Assembly: GCA_027576995.1 (NCBI GenBank)
Contig: JANBQC010000137.1
Location: forward strand, 1 to 53,137
Direction of reading: 5' to 3'
DNA length: 53,137 nt
DNA from: Dimargaris cristalligena
Lineage: Eukaryota > Kickxellomycota > Dimargaritomycetes > Dimargaritales > Dimargaritaceae
Shown: positions 23,777 through 34,625 of the stretch, one piece after another
How the letters are laid out: every line of letters begins with the position of its first letter
Numbering within the stretch: the stretch's first letter is position 1
Notes under the pieces: model-generated
What the model was told of the DNA's origin: nothing
Database searches by the model: none
The model's input: the letters and a program-made list of their open reading frames with translations, nothing else
Made by a program: the position numbers and the translations under genes

Positions 23777-24597
23777 TTATTCGCCAAGGTAATTCATCTT
23801 GAAGACGCAGCCGCATTTGTTGCAGCGGTCGACTTCGTGACTGCGCTCCACGTTGATCCATAGCATGTCGTGGGATTCGGCGGGGTAGCCTGTCGAACAA
23901 AATAGAAAATAGCAATGGTGGTAAAGTGCAGGTATGAACCAAAGGTTAGATGATAATGGACATTTTACGAAACATTATCACTGCACGACTACAATGCTAA
24001 TTTTATTTTCCTGTTAATCTGGGTGACAATGAAGAGAATAGATAATTGAGGATGCCAAACGGTAGGCGCGACAATGTCAGTTACTTACCGGAGCAGCCAA
24101 CAATGCGGTTCTCGTCCACGCTGTCGATGATGATGGGGTTCTTGCGGGTACCCATGTGGGTCATGGGGATGGGCTTCATCTGGAAGAACTCGCGGCCTTC
24201 GAGCTGGGCCAGGCGCTCGGCGCGCTCCAGACCGGCGGACTGGTCAAGGTCGGTGGGGACGGAACCGGGCTTAGCACCGGGACCCTGGATAACTACGGGG
24301 TTATCGACATCGTGGCCTAGATAAGGGGAAAATAGATAAGGTAGTTTTGGCATTAGCGCTGGGTGACGAGGGTGAAACCTACGGGATATACAACGGCACG
24401 GCTAGGGCAGTGTGGACCCGTGGTACACGGGGAAGAAACTAGGCAAGTAGACCCCCCTGCTTTCTACCATCCCATATAATAAACGGCGACTTACCACTGG
24501 CACGGTAGCCAAAAGCGGAGAAAGTGCGGGCAGTCTGGGGACGGACCAGGGCCAGACGGCTGGAGGTAAGGACACGGCGAACAGCGGGGGTCAACAT
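23777..24597 (-). CDS. COX4: Cytochrome c oxidase subunit 4 (mammalian COX5B), zinc-binding
   Basis: Exons (minus) are 24597-24495, 24316-24089 and 23889-23777. Both introns (178 and 199 nt) start with GTAAGT and split Gly codons in phase 1. The joined protein is 147 aa. Residues 1-28 are an Arg/Ser/Thr-rich mitochondrial presequence. The mature part carries the fungal COX4 zinc site: Cys109 and His117 in a GCSGYPAESHD context and Cys133/Cys136 in RCNKCG. GTRKNPIIIDS is the typical COX5B/COX4 lead-in. It is a nuclear-encoded matrix-facing subunit of complex IV. Two CACGTG boxes lie about 410-440 bp upstream. Confidence 0.95.
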
Positions 24598-25590
24598 GAT
24601 GGTTAGTAAATACAAGAAGGGGAAAGGGAAATTGTCGGATCAAGGGACAAGAGAGAGGAACTAGGGAAACTGGATTCAAGAAAGGAGCTGTAATAGAACA
24701 CACAAATAGCAGGGGCGATGAAAGAGGTGGGGAAAGGATCGGGGTGCTCTCCCCCCTTAGTGGCCCACCCAACTGCACAATTGTGTTGAAGGATAAGCAG
24801 CAACGTTGCTGTGGTTTTACCCGTTGTGACCTTCGGTGCCTCTCTCTATGTTGTATATATGGGTATGGCTATTATCCGTCATCTCTACTCTATACTCTTT
24901 GATTATCCGTAAAGCTACCGGAGAAGCCCGGTGGCCGGTGAGCGGGGCTATCCCCCCGATGTAACTACTGGCTATCCCCATTCCGGCCCGCGCCGGTCCT
25001 ATAATCACGTGAATTGAATCTACCAACACGTGATGTTATCTAGTATCTAGTTTAGGATGGGTGGAGAGTATGATAAGGAGGACATGACCCTATCACACCA
25101 CTCTATAATGACATAGCTGGGCGGGCCCGCGTGGGTCCATGCTCCTTTGGCCCTATTTGTGATTGACTAATGGGAATAGCTCAACGGACTGCCAAATGTT
25201 GGCTTGGACCTATAATGGCCTTGTTTAACTAGAACAATGCGTGTTCGCTCCCCTCCCAGATATAAATGGACCACAAGAATCTCCGATAGAACTCTACCTA
25301 AACACAATAACAAACCGGAACCACCCATCGGTCTTATAAATCCACTCCATTTTTGATGAAAGTTGATACTTTATTCGAGGACCTTTGAAATGGGTCAGTT
25401 GCCCCCATAAATAGACCCTATACCATTTTGTTTCCAAAGGATATAGTCAAGCGGCAATGTCACACATACGACTATCATACTAAATGGTCGAATGCGACCA
25501 TGAGCAGGTCCGCGATCCCAATCAGTTATCGGAGACTGCAGCCCCCCTCCCAAACATAAAAATATACGATAAGGGCATACCCCATGGGCA
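24598..25590. other. COX4 promoter region and HIS1 3' spacer
   Basis: No gene is recognised in these 993 bp between COX4 and the end of HIS1. The part next to COX4 is pyrimidine-rich when read in the COX4 direction. A paired CACGTG element lies in the middle and is listed separately. Confidence 0.5.
25004..25034. promoter_or_regulatory. Paired CACGTG E-boxes in inverted repeat
   Basis: ATCACGTG (25004-25011) and CACGTGAT (25027-25034) are exact inverted copies separated by 15 bp. CACGTG is the core site of bHLH factors such as fungal Cbf1 and Pho4. The pair is about 410-440 bp upstream of the COX4 start codon, its nearest 5' end. Regulation of COX4 by it is an inference. Confidence 0.4.
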
Positions 25591-26589
25591 TTAGACGCGG
25601 CAATTCGAGATACCAAAGACCAGGATATCAGTGGCTCCAATCAACTTGAGCTGATCCATAACTTCGGCCACATCGTTGGTAGGTACCATGACACTCACCG
25701 CAACCCACGCATCGTCAATCAAGGCGTTGATGGTAGGGGCCTGCCGGCCGGGGGTGATGGTCTTGGCCTGGTCGAGGAGGGCCCGCTCGACGTTATAGCT
25801 AATGTACATGTACTTGCGGGACGCAATATGTCCCTCGATACGCGACTGGATTTTGGTCACCAGTTCGGGGAACCGCGTGCGCGGGTTGGCGATGAGCACG
25901 GCCTGGGACTCAATCACCGTGGCAATGGCCTGTAGACCAGCGGCCCGCATCGTCTCACCTGATTCTACCAAATCCACGATCCCGTCGGCCAGGCCCAGGG
26001 CGCAGGCCGCTTCGACACTACCGCTGACGAATTCCACCGACGTTTGGAGGGGGGCTGACGTCGATGCATCGTTCGTGGTATTGCACGTAGGGGGACCGCT
26101 CCCCGCAGTCGCTGTGGACCCGTGGACCTCGGCCTCCAGGCGACGGAAGAAGCGCTTGGACAGACCTTCGAAACTGGTCACGATGCGCTTACCGATCAAA
26201 TCCTCGACATTGTTGATACCCGATTTGATGGGTGTTTGGATCATCAGCCGGCATTTGCCAAAGTCCAGGGGCATGAGTTCCCGGATGCGCGGCTGGCCGT
26301 CAATGGGGGACGGGGGGTCGGCCTCGGCATCGAACCCCGATTCGGCGATAATATCCTGGCCCGTGATGCCCAGGTCGACCCGACCGCCTCCGACGTACTT
26401 GGCGATGTCGGCGGCGGGCAGGAACACAAGGGCGATGGGATGGTTCTTAACCAGCGCAATGTCGTGACGGGGCTTACGGTGGAACTGAATGTCAGCACCT
26501 TGCAGAAACCCGAGGCAGACTTCGTGCAACCGACCCTTTTTGGGGACGGCGAAGAGCAGTCGGTCGTTGAGTTCAGAGAATAGGTCCAT
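25591..26589 (-). CDS. HIS1: ATP phosphoribosyltransferase, first step of histidine synthesis
   Basis: Intronless, 332 aa. The N-terminus (MDLFSELNDRLLFAVPKKGR), FLPAADIAKYVGGG with DLGITG, VEFVSGSVEAACALG, the PRPP-binding DLVESGETMRAAGL (207-219) and the C-terminal TPGRQAPTI...FGISNCRV all follow fungal HIS1. The C-terminal regulatory domain that binds histidine for feedback inhibition is present. The enzyme condenses ATP with PRPP in the cytosol. Yeast HIS1 is 297 aa. The difference is a Ser/Thr/Gly-rich insert at about 158-183 between the catalytic half-domains. A TATA element and a near-consensus GCN4 site lie upstream. The start ATG is conserved with yeast. Confidence 0.97.
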   Translation of the reverse strand: MDLFSELNDRLLFAVPKKGRLHEVCLGFLQGADIQFHRKPRHDIALVKNHPIALVFLPAADIAKYVGGGRVDLGITGQDIIAESGFDAEADPPSPIDGQPRIRELMPLDFGKCRLMIQTPIKSGINNVEDLIGKRIVTSFEGLSKRFFRRLEAEVHGSTATAGSGPPTCNTTNDASTSAPLQTSVEFVSGSVEAACALGLADGIVDLVESGETMRAAGLQAIATVIESQAVLIANPRTRFPELVTKIQSRIEGHIASRKYMYISYNVERALLDQAKTITPGRQAPTINALIDDAWVAVSVMVPTNDVAEVMDQLKLIGATDILVFGISNCRV

Positions 26590-26654
26590 GGTGGGTAAAG
26601 TGGATAAGACAGGTTAGAAAAGAACGGGTCAAGTAGAGGAGGGGTTCCAGGAAC

Positions 26655-26673
26655 TATATAAATAGGTGAGTCG
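26655..26673 (-). promoter_or_regulatory. HIS1 TATA element and GCN4-like site
   Basis: On the minus strand, a CGACTCA heptamer (26673-26667; GCN4 consensus TGACTCA with one change) directly precedes TATTTATATA (26664-26655). The TATA element is about 65-75 bp upstream of the HIS1 ATG. In other fungi HIS1 is under general amino-acid control by Gcn4/CPC1, which makes the element plausible but unproven. Confidence 0.35.
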
Positions 26674-28034
26674 GCGGGGATATTGTAGAGTTGAGGAACC
26701 GATTTATATGTAGATACACTAGTATATTATTTTATAAAAGTATGGTTCTTAAATAAAGGAATATTGATGGTAAGAAAAGAGCGTTCTGGTCCGTTGACTA
26801 CTTAAGAAAACGCTAATTAAAGGGGGGGAGGCGCGAGGCAGGGAGCAAAGAAGGGAAGTACGCTGAATATCTTGAGGTGCACCCAATACCTGGCTCGGGT
26901 TACTGACGCCACTTATGAGAATAATGAATCATCTAGCCAATAGTACGAGGAGTAAGTCCACCACTATTAGTCACCTAGTGCCAAACACTGCTTGGCTACT
27001 GCCAGCAATTGTGATTTCATCATTACTTCCAGGGAGCGGGCCAAAATTGGCCGTTTAGCAGTGAATTTGCCGCATTGAAAAGTGATGCTTGCATTAATTA
27101 ATGAGACCAATGCCCCTAAAATACTACGAACCTCGGCTCAATAAAAGCCATTCAAAAATATAAAACTATGCCTTTATTATAGGATATACCACTACACTCA
27201 ACCAGCTGTTGGTTCAAACTATGGTGGCAAGAAACACTTACATTATTCTACATAAAATCCAATGACCATAAGATGCGGGGCTTCGTGAAACCTACTTCAT
27301 AGGCCGTTGTTAATATGCCACATGCTATTATAGGCTTCACTGTATATCCTGGCCTTCGATCTACCAGTCGGTTTAACACGTTTAGCTATTTTCCTGTGTA
27401 TCATTCTGGTATTTAGACACATTCGAAGGCTATCCCGTATTTTATAAAACTTTTTTTTGCTGAATATTTCTCTAGCGCTAACAATATACTATATTGCCAC
27501 AACCTTCATTGGCCTTGAACATCCCTGGCTTCTTTCTAGCCACTCCCGATTCGCTCAGTAATCACGTTTCCTTGCTCTTGCCCCATTTTCCCAACTCACT
27601 TGCTAAATATGAACAGGCCAACCAGTAATGGTGCTAAAAATCGGACTTACTTCTCCTTATTGGAGCAGGACAATTCCAGCCACAATATGAGTAGATAGGC
27701 TTGGGCGATCGTCTGCCTGGGATATATAAGGCTGCAGTCGCGCTTTATTTTTAATGACCATGTTAAAATCGTATTTTCCTTCTGATGTATTAAGTGTCTT
27801 CAATATCAATATACCCACTGGTGCCATTATCTTAAAAGTGCACCGTATAGACCTCCACTCCCAATCCATTGGGACGTTAACCCGAACTGCAACTTTCTCC
27901 CCCCTGCCATGATCGAAGCTATTATCAAACTATCTGCACCCAGGTCTATAACCGGATCAAAATCCCAGCAATAATGTATACCTGAATTACCCTCTGGACT
28001 CACCTAAACTACAAATGAAACTATGCCATTTAAT

Positions 28035-28135
28035 ATGGATGAAATTCGGCCCAGCTGTATAGGGTTTTGTATAATATGTGTATAGGAAAATAGGTGGGAG
28101 ATTCATTTTTAACCTACGATATTATTTTATACAAG
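28035..28135 (+). repeat. Dispersed repeat, copy A
   Basis: The segment starting GATGAAATTCGGCCCAGC aligns with copy B (33265-33390) through AGGGTTTT, ATATGTGTATAGG, AATAGGTGGGAGATTCATTTT and AACCT. It is the most diverged of the three copies, and its similarity fades after about 28120. Confidence 0.6.
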
Positions 28136-28912
28136 CTCATTATGTTAAGAGGGGATAGACAATTTTTTCCATAAAATTATCAATTTCCCCGATGTAAAAA
28201 TGGAAAAATTTAGTGCCAAAATATGTTTCTCTCTTTCTCCTTCTTTTATTCCCTCCTACTGGCCGACCCTATTTGATTTACTTTATTATTATGGTCAAAA
28301 TTTATCTCTGTCGTGTTCTTTACACATGTGCACGACGACTTTTCGGTTATTATAGGCTGTGGACTTGTCCATTGTGTGAAATAAGTATCAATAATAAATA
28401 ACAAAACGTCGACGGCATCTGTTTACGATAATTTGCCTCATCCAAAAAAAATTCGCTTTACAGTCTGGATAACCCTCTCCCATATTGTTTCTTTTTCCAT
28501 TGGTGCTATTCTGGGCTACAGTTACATCACTCTTATCCGGTCGGGCGCATCCCCATATCAGAAGGGCATTATCTAGTTTATCGCAGCCCCCCCAGCAGAC
28601 ATTGGTCCGCACTATTTCCTAATGACATTGTCACTTTAACACACGCTTAAATATAGTAAAAGCAAAACATCCCTGTTATGCGTGCACTAATTGCAATAAT
28701 GATCAGGTTGGCCTGGATATATTGACTATGCTGACAATGACAGCAACAGCAGCATCACTTAATAATGGCAATAACCGAAAGCTATAGTGAAAAAGAGAGA
28801 CCCCGTTAGGATGTTCCTTAGGGGCCACCGTGGATCGTTGTTTATTGAAGAAATCAATAGAGTCCTCTAGTCCAAAAACCAAAAAAAATGGCCAATAGTA
28901 TGGCATAGTCGC

Positions 28913-29326
28913 CTAATTAGGCTTCACGGTGGCAGTACCGCCATTCGAAATTTTATTTTCAATGCGCTGAACCTCGGCTTGGACCTTACCCAGTTGCTGG
29001 GCTGGAGCTGGCTTCTGCGGCTTCCCGTCGAAATGATCGATTAGTCTACCCGTGTTACCGGGTTTGACACCAATATTGTTTTGGGCTTGGGGCGGCTTAT
29101 TGGTACCCCCACTTTTCTGGACTTGGGGTGGCTTACTGGTACCTCCGCTTTTCCGGGTTTGGGTCGGCTTACTGGTACTTCCGCTTTTCCGGGCCCGGCG
29201 CACTAAATGAACTGGGGATACTTGGGAGGGATTGTAGTCCAGGCCACTGGGCAGCGGATGGGCGAGAACCAAAACCAGGGTCGCGGAGGCGATAAGAGCG
29301 AGCGTGGCGGGGATAAAGAAACGCAT
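28913..29326 (-). CDS. Small secreted protein with three 12-residue repeats
   Basis: Single exon of 137 aa. A signal peptide occupies residues 1-22 (MRFFIPATLALI...). A dibasic ArgArg at 43-44 could be a Kex2-type processing site. Three tandem 12-residue repeats follow at 46-81: RKSGSTSKPTQT, RKSGGTSKPPQV and QKSGGTNKPPQA. The tail is Pro/Gln/Lys-rich with a short helical segment (KVQAEVQRIENKI). The composition (Lys/Ser/Gly/Pro, very basic, no cysteine) suggests a cell-wall-associated or matrix-binding peptide. I do not recognise the family. The ATG at 29326 has a purine-rich upstream context. Confidence 0.6.
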   Translation of the reverse strand: MRFFIPATLALIASATLVLVLAHPLPSGLDYNPSQVSPVHLVRRARKSGSTSKPTQTRKSGGTSKPPQVQKSGGTNKPPQAQNNIGVKPGNTGRLIDHFDGKPQKPAPAQQLGKVQAEVQRIENKISNGGTATVKPN

Positions 29327-30479
29327 GGTGAACGACAGTGGAGTAGTTGGGGTGAGAATAAGCTAAAAATTAGCGGGATCGGTAGTGGAAAGTGCAAGAA
29401 GTGTAGTAGGGCAAACAGAAGTGCGCGGAATGGAAAAATAGGGATGCAAATGGGTATGAGTATGAGTGTGAGATTGGGATTGGGATTGGTGTTGATACTG
29501 ATAAAGTGAAGGTGACCACTGTCGATATTTATACTATTAGAGAGTTTGAGGGAAAGTCAGCAAGCAATTAGTGTCCACAGGCTTCTCCCCCCCTCTCTCT
29601 CTCTCTACTTCTTCTCTAAAACTTGTTTGACATTTTGCATAGGGCTTAATGGTATGCACTGTCCCCTCTCTTTTTAACAAGAGCTTGAGCTTTTTGCATG
29701 GCTATAATGGTCGGAGAAGTTGCGGGATGACATTGATCTACCGAGCCAACAATCAAGCAGTCTTGGTCTTTAATACAATATCACTGACCCTCATTATGCA
29801 TCTCAGCCACAGTTATAAAGATCCCAACCAGATTTACTCCTTAGCCCAACCTGTGATCACCAATACTACCATGTAGCTGCACCATTTCTACTAAGCCTCT
29901 TTTAGTTAATATAATCATCTTTATACAACACCCTGGTGTGGTGGTCAGTACTAAAGGTTGTTAGAAAACCATTTCATCCTGAGTGTGGAATATTCTTCCC
30001 GATGTGGTACATGCTTACTGGCCTCCTATTGGTCAGATTTTCCCTAATAAAACTATCGCGGAGAGCTTAACCATCTCCTTGCAGTTCTTTCCTACTTTTA
30101 TCTAATTTTGACTTAAGCTTTATTATTAATCTCAGATTATCATCTATGAGAGAACTTGCGGTTATTCCAACAAAGGTAACACTACTACCATGGGAATAGG
30201 AGGGTGGGTGGACAGGAAGAATGGAATGAAGTAGAGATGCATATCTGGTACATATTCCATAGACCACCCATGCTGGCCAGTCATACTACTTAGTTATTTG
30301 CCACTTTGACTCAGATATCACCATATGCCTTTATTCTGGGGGTGGTATATATACTACCTGGGAGGTCTGGCCTATTGCCAGTGGCCTTTGGGTTTCATGA
30401 GGAGGCAGTGGCCTCCTTATCAGTATGGCCTGAAGTCACGGCAGCCAGCTCCCTGGCAGCAGAAGATGGGAGGTTTGCG

Positions 30480-32294
30480 GAGTTAGATGAGACAGGGGCA
30501 GAGTTGGGCATCATCATGTTGGGGGCACAGAGGGGTGGGTAATTAGTAAACCAGACAGGGGTTAGGGGGGATAAATGAGGAGTATCAAAGTTTATTGAGA
30601 AATAATAGCACAATGGAATTGGTAATTAATAATTAATAAAAAAGTCATTGTCAAGTTCAAGGAATATTAGAAATGAGTTTGGAAATTCAGAGTGGGTGAT
30701 GATTGTCCTTTAAACAAGTGGGAATTCACTGGTTACTTATGTAGCCATCCTGTGGGCCTTAGGGGCTGCTGGATATAAGGAAAGTGATGTAGAAAAAAAG
30801 TCAAGAATAGAACAAGATGGAATGACAAGGAATTTACCAAAAAATAGGTCGGACTTTTAGATGCAAGGAAGAATGGTGGGCTTTTTAATGCAAACTGCAA
30901 GTATAAAGAAATGAATAATATTTTGTTAGTTTTTTGTGGGCACCACAGTATAGGCAGTATTTTTTTATGGGTAAATGATGGGATTGATACCACCATTACA
31001 TGCCATGGCATATTCTGCCCTTTGACAATGAAAACTGGCTGTCCATAGTCCAGGGACAAGTGCTGACCTCTGGATGGTACTACATATACAGCCTGCCCAC
31101 CCACCCTTGAATATACTTTTTTTTAAAAAAAATGTACAGTAAATTAACAATACCCCAGGTCTGATAATTGGCTGTTTAATGAGCTGATACTGAAGAAACC
31201 ACCAACCCAGCATGCCCATTGTGTAAGCTATGGTACAAATCGGCTTGAGGGCAATCTTCTCACCAAGAGTCGACCCAAACTAATTAGAATTCTGGCAATC
31301 TGAATACCCATTATAATGATAGCTGACAGCCCCAAGCAGGATAAACTGGCACCTCTAATGAAGAAGCCCACTGACATGTAGGCTTGAATTATGGGGATAT
31401 TGGCCTGTGGGAAGCAAGTCGGCGAGACAATGTGCACTAGCTTAACAAGTCACCAGAATGGTCTATAGGTGGTCCTGGGTTAGAATGGCCCTTTTCTAAA
31501 ATATACAATAGTATACACAGGGATTGCAGCACTCAATTGGGGGTATTTTTCTATTGGCCAAAGGAATAAACAGTCTGGATTTTCATTCTGGGTGGGTTCC
31601 ATGACCAACCTCTTCTGACTCACCCATTTTCATTAATTTGGTTGATGGACAAGCAACAGGGTGAATATTCAATAAAAGGGAGAGACAGGTTGATCTAAGG
31701 AATGTAGCAACATATTCAATGCTAAGCATGTATTCAACTGGTTGCTTGACAATGAACAGTTAATCATTTGGGCTCTTCGATTTTTAAATAGATTGAATCA
31801 TCCAATGGGGGGGGGTTGATGGCAAACTACAGGGTTTAATTGAATAGGGCCACTGGCAGATGGGAGGAACCATAGCAGCCAAACCACCATCTCCATAGTT
31901 GGTTAGTCAGGGTGGGTCTATATTACATGCTGTGGTAAACCCAAGATTAATTTATCAGATGGTCACCTTCAAATATCAAGACCCACAATCAAAGCCAGTT
32001 TCTTTATAGCCATGATAATCATGGCAGATAACATGTAGACTTGCTGACCCAAACTGGCTTGTTGTATGGGGGTTTATTCTTTCATCCTCAATGGCTGCTT
32101 CTCTGGTAGTTAAACATTGCCAGACTTCTGGCCAGTTCCACTACTAGCAGTCCTACCCCACCATCCCTTACTTTCACCTATCCTTGTATTCCACTTTTCC
32201 TATTATTTTATAAATTCATAAGTTCTATTCAACAATTCTCTCCATTGCTTTTACCAGCCTATTCTACTATATTCCCTTCATTTAATGGGCCAAC
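30480..32294. repeat. CpG-depleted decayed segment
   Basis: CG steps are almost absent: none in 30480-30849, 30852-31240 or 31780-32294, and only a handful between 31241 and 31779. The degenerate minus frame at 30733-31104 contains a protein-like stretch (GQHLSLDYGQPVFIVKGQNM) that breaks off, as expected for an old insertion. Its origin is not identified. Confidence 0.5.
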
Positions 32295-33264
32295 CGGGGC
32301 ACCCTCCCTCCCAACTGATCAAATTGATACCCCTTCACCCTTAGCCATTATATGGCTACCAATATGAATAATTCCAGGGAACACTGGGGTGATTGCATCT
32401 GTGGAGCTCTATGGTTTTAGTATATTAGTGAAGAAACTAGCCAAGTTGTCCACTGCTAAGTAGGGAATAACACCAAGTCCTCCTTACCAAGCCAGTTAAA
32501 CGACACACCCGCTATGTCCAGAAAACCACCAAAAAAACAATTACATACTTCTACAGTGATTAAAAGCTTTAATACTGGGACGGATTTGATACCAGTGGCC
32601 TTCCTACCAATATAGTACCAGGAGGTGTTTTAGCTTGTAGTGACTTGATAGGGAACACTAGAAGAGGTATATCGATGACAAGGCAGCTAACCCCTCTTAA
32701 TCAGCCAAGAATCCTCATAGGTAGGCTTCTATCGGGAATAGCTTAGCAAGTACTCTCAACCAACAGGTTGTATAATCTGACAAGGGTATTTACATGCTTA
32801 GATGGAACCTATGGATTATCTGTGATTGACAAATATACACATGGGCACATTGTAGAATCCTGTAATTTTTACCTCATCTAATGTATTGTTCGTTATACTG
32901 TCTGGATGAACTTATCCCTTATGGAAAACAAGCCCCTTTTTTACTAGGCATATATTTCCAGGGTATACTAATAAGTGTTAAAATCCTCTAAGTGTGATAA
33001 ATGTATAGTAATAAAGGGGCCGGTGGTTGTAAGAGAATGGTCGAATAAGTACGCAAGGTATATAATACCTGAATGAAGAGTTGATGTGGCATTGCATTGG
33101 GAGTGAGACTTCGATAAAAACGGGTCAACACAAATGGGGGAATATATAGTGCAATAACAGGGCTATTGGACTGAATAGTTTTGGTTTAATATGATACATC
33201 GGCTATAGTGCCACCACCGTTCATCATATGTTGGCTCTGAACCTACATTCATACACGTTGGAGA

Positions 33265-33390
33265 TTTCAATAAGGGTGAAATTCGGCTCAGCTATATAAG
33301 GGTTTAAATGATACGTGTATATGGGATAAAAGGTAGGTGATGTATTTTCAGCCAGTAATACTGACCTCATCCACCAGATTTCTCGTTATA
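33265..33390 (+). repeat. Dispersed repeat, copy B
   Basis: This is the best-preserved forward copy, running from AAGGGTGAAATTCGGCTCAG to about CCTCATCCACCAGATTT. It is closest to copy C at 21290-21412 (minus) and more distant from copy A at 28035-28135. It lies downstream of the 33.5-34.6 kb gene. Confidence 0.7.
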
Positions 33391-33510
33391 GAGCTTTATT
33401 GAACTTCTTACATACATATTAGGTCGAGATCTATTGTAGGTAAATATAATTGGTAACTGGTTGAGATTGGGCATTATGAAATGTGCAAAAAAAAGGCTCT
33501 ATAGTCCATA

Positions 33511-34625
33511 TTAAACGTAAAGGCTTGGGGTATAGTATGAAGTAATTTGACCCTGGGTGTCTAGTGTTGGGCCGGTGATTTGAGGAACCCCTCTCCCGGG
33601 ACTAAGGCTGGGGCTGAGCCCCGCGCTATGCTCGGGATTGGATGGGTCACCGGACATCGGGTTTGGAGGGCTCGAGGAACCTAGGTGGAACATACCGAAT
33701 TCGGGCAGCGGTCCTTCGGCAATACGGATGGGATCGGAACTGTGCTCGGAGGCGGTACTGGGGTGTGGTGGAATCAACTCCAGGTTGATGGATCCTATGC
33801 TCCCGTCGTCGGAGTTTGGAGTTGGATGAGCCACGGTGGCTGCGTGCTGGTAAACTGGGTAAGGGAAATAAAATAAAAGATATAAGAAAACAAAATTGCG
33901 ACTTCCGGTTGAAGTCTTTCGGTGGGTAAACTGTGTAAAATGCTGGTGAAGTTAAAGGTAGATATTTATTCTGATTAATAAAAACTTATCTCGGTGATAA
34001 CTTGCCGTTTTAAGGGCCGACTTGGTGCTACATATTTATAGCAACGTGTAGATGTGGACGTAAGCTCATACTAAGACTTTCGAACATCGTCCGCAGATAA
34101 ACTAACCACCATAAAACCGCGAAGGGAAAAACTGGCGGGGTCTTCAAATTCAAACAATAGCCAAAAGGAGAAGGAAAGAAAAATAACAAAAGTTGGAAGA
34201 CAAAAGATGTCTTCAGATCTTCCAACGTTCTCGTGTGAACAGTATATATATATATGTACGTGGAAGCCTTGAGTTCCACTCGTAGGTCTCGGAGTGCTCA
34301 ATCCATGGAAGCGGGGTTATTCACTTTTACCGTCCAGGAAGCGGAAAGGAACTCGTTTTCGGACAAGAATTTCTCAGCATAGGTCTTCCGAATACTCCTG
34401 CAAGGGTGTAACTGTAGGATGTGCAAGGATCACATGACGAAGGTTGCGACTAGTTTGTCTTGTGGAGAGGATAATCCATCCCGACCCATGTCAGTACATC
34501 TAGCTACACTTAGCCAAATAATCCCGAAGATACATCCGAAGCCAACAATTGATTTCATATACCAATAATAACGACGACGGGCCTTACGCCCGGATATGAA
34601 CTGCATAACAAGTACAGCCCGAGGG
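33511..34625 (-). CDS. 3' exons of an unresolved multi-exon membrane-protein gene
   Basis: Terminal exons, in order on the minus strand: 34625-34588 (least sure), 34397-34331, 34141-34072 and 33854-33511. The introns between them are 190, 189 and 217 nt, the size typical of this genome, and the phases agree (2, 0, 1). The joined sequence has a short charged segment (RKTYAEKFLSENEF), a strongly hydrophobic helix (FPFAVLWWLVYL) with basic residues after it, and a ~115-residue Ser/Pro-rich, lysine-free tail ending TSYYTPSLYV. That would suit the last transmembrane helix and cytoplasmic tail of a receptor-like protein, but I do not recognise the family. Further exons probably lie upstream, where hydrophobic frames occur at 34750-34860 and near 35900. 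Those could not be chained. Confidence 0.45.

Larger units (their letters stand above)
26590..28912. other. Intergenic, 2.3 kb without a recognised gene
   Basis: Short open frames at 27657-27869 and 28388-28612 have no domain or splice context. Copy A of the dispersed repeat lies at 28035-28135. The remainder is AT-rich. Confidence 0.5.
29327..33510. other. Gene-free region with CpG-poor decayed DNA
   Basis: This 4.2 kb holds microsatellite-like TGAG/GGGATT tracts at 29430-29500 and, from about 30160 to 32500, a CpG-depleted stretch. That stretch has scattered hydrophobic or coding-like frames (minus 30733-31104 and 31228-31437) that look like remnants. Copy B of the dispersed repeat is near the right end. 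No intact gene is seen. Confidence 0.55.
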
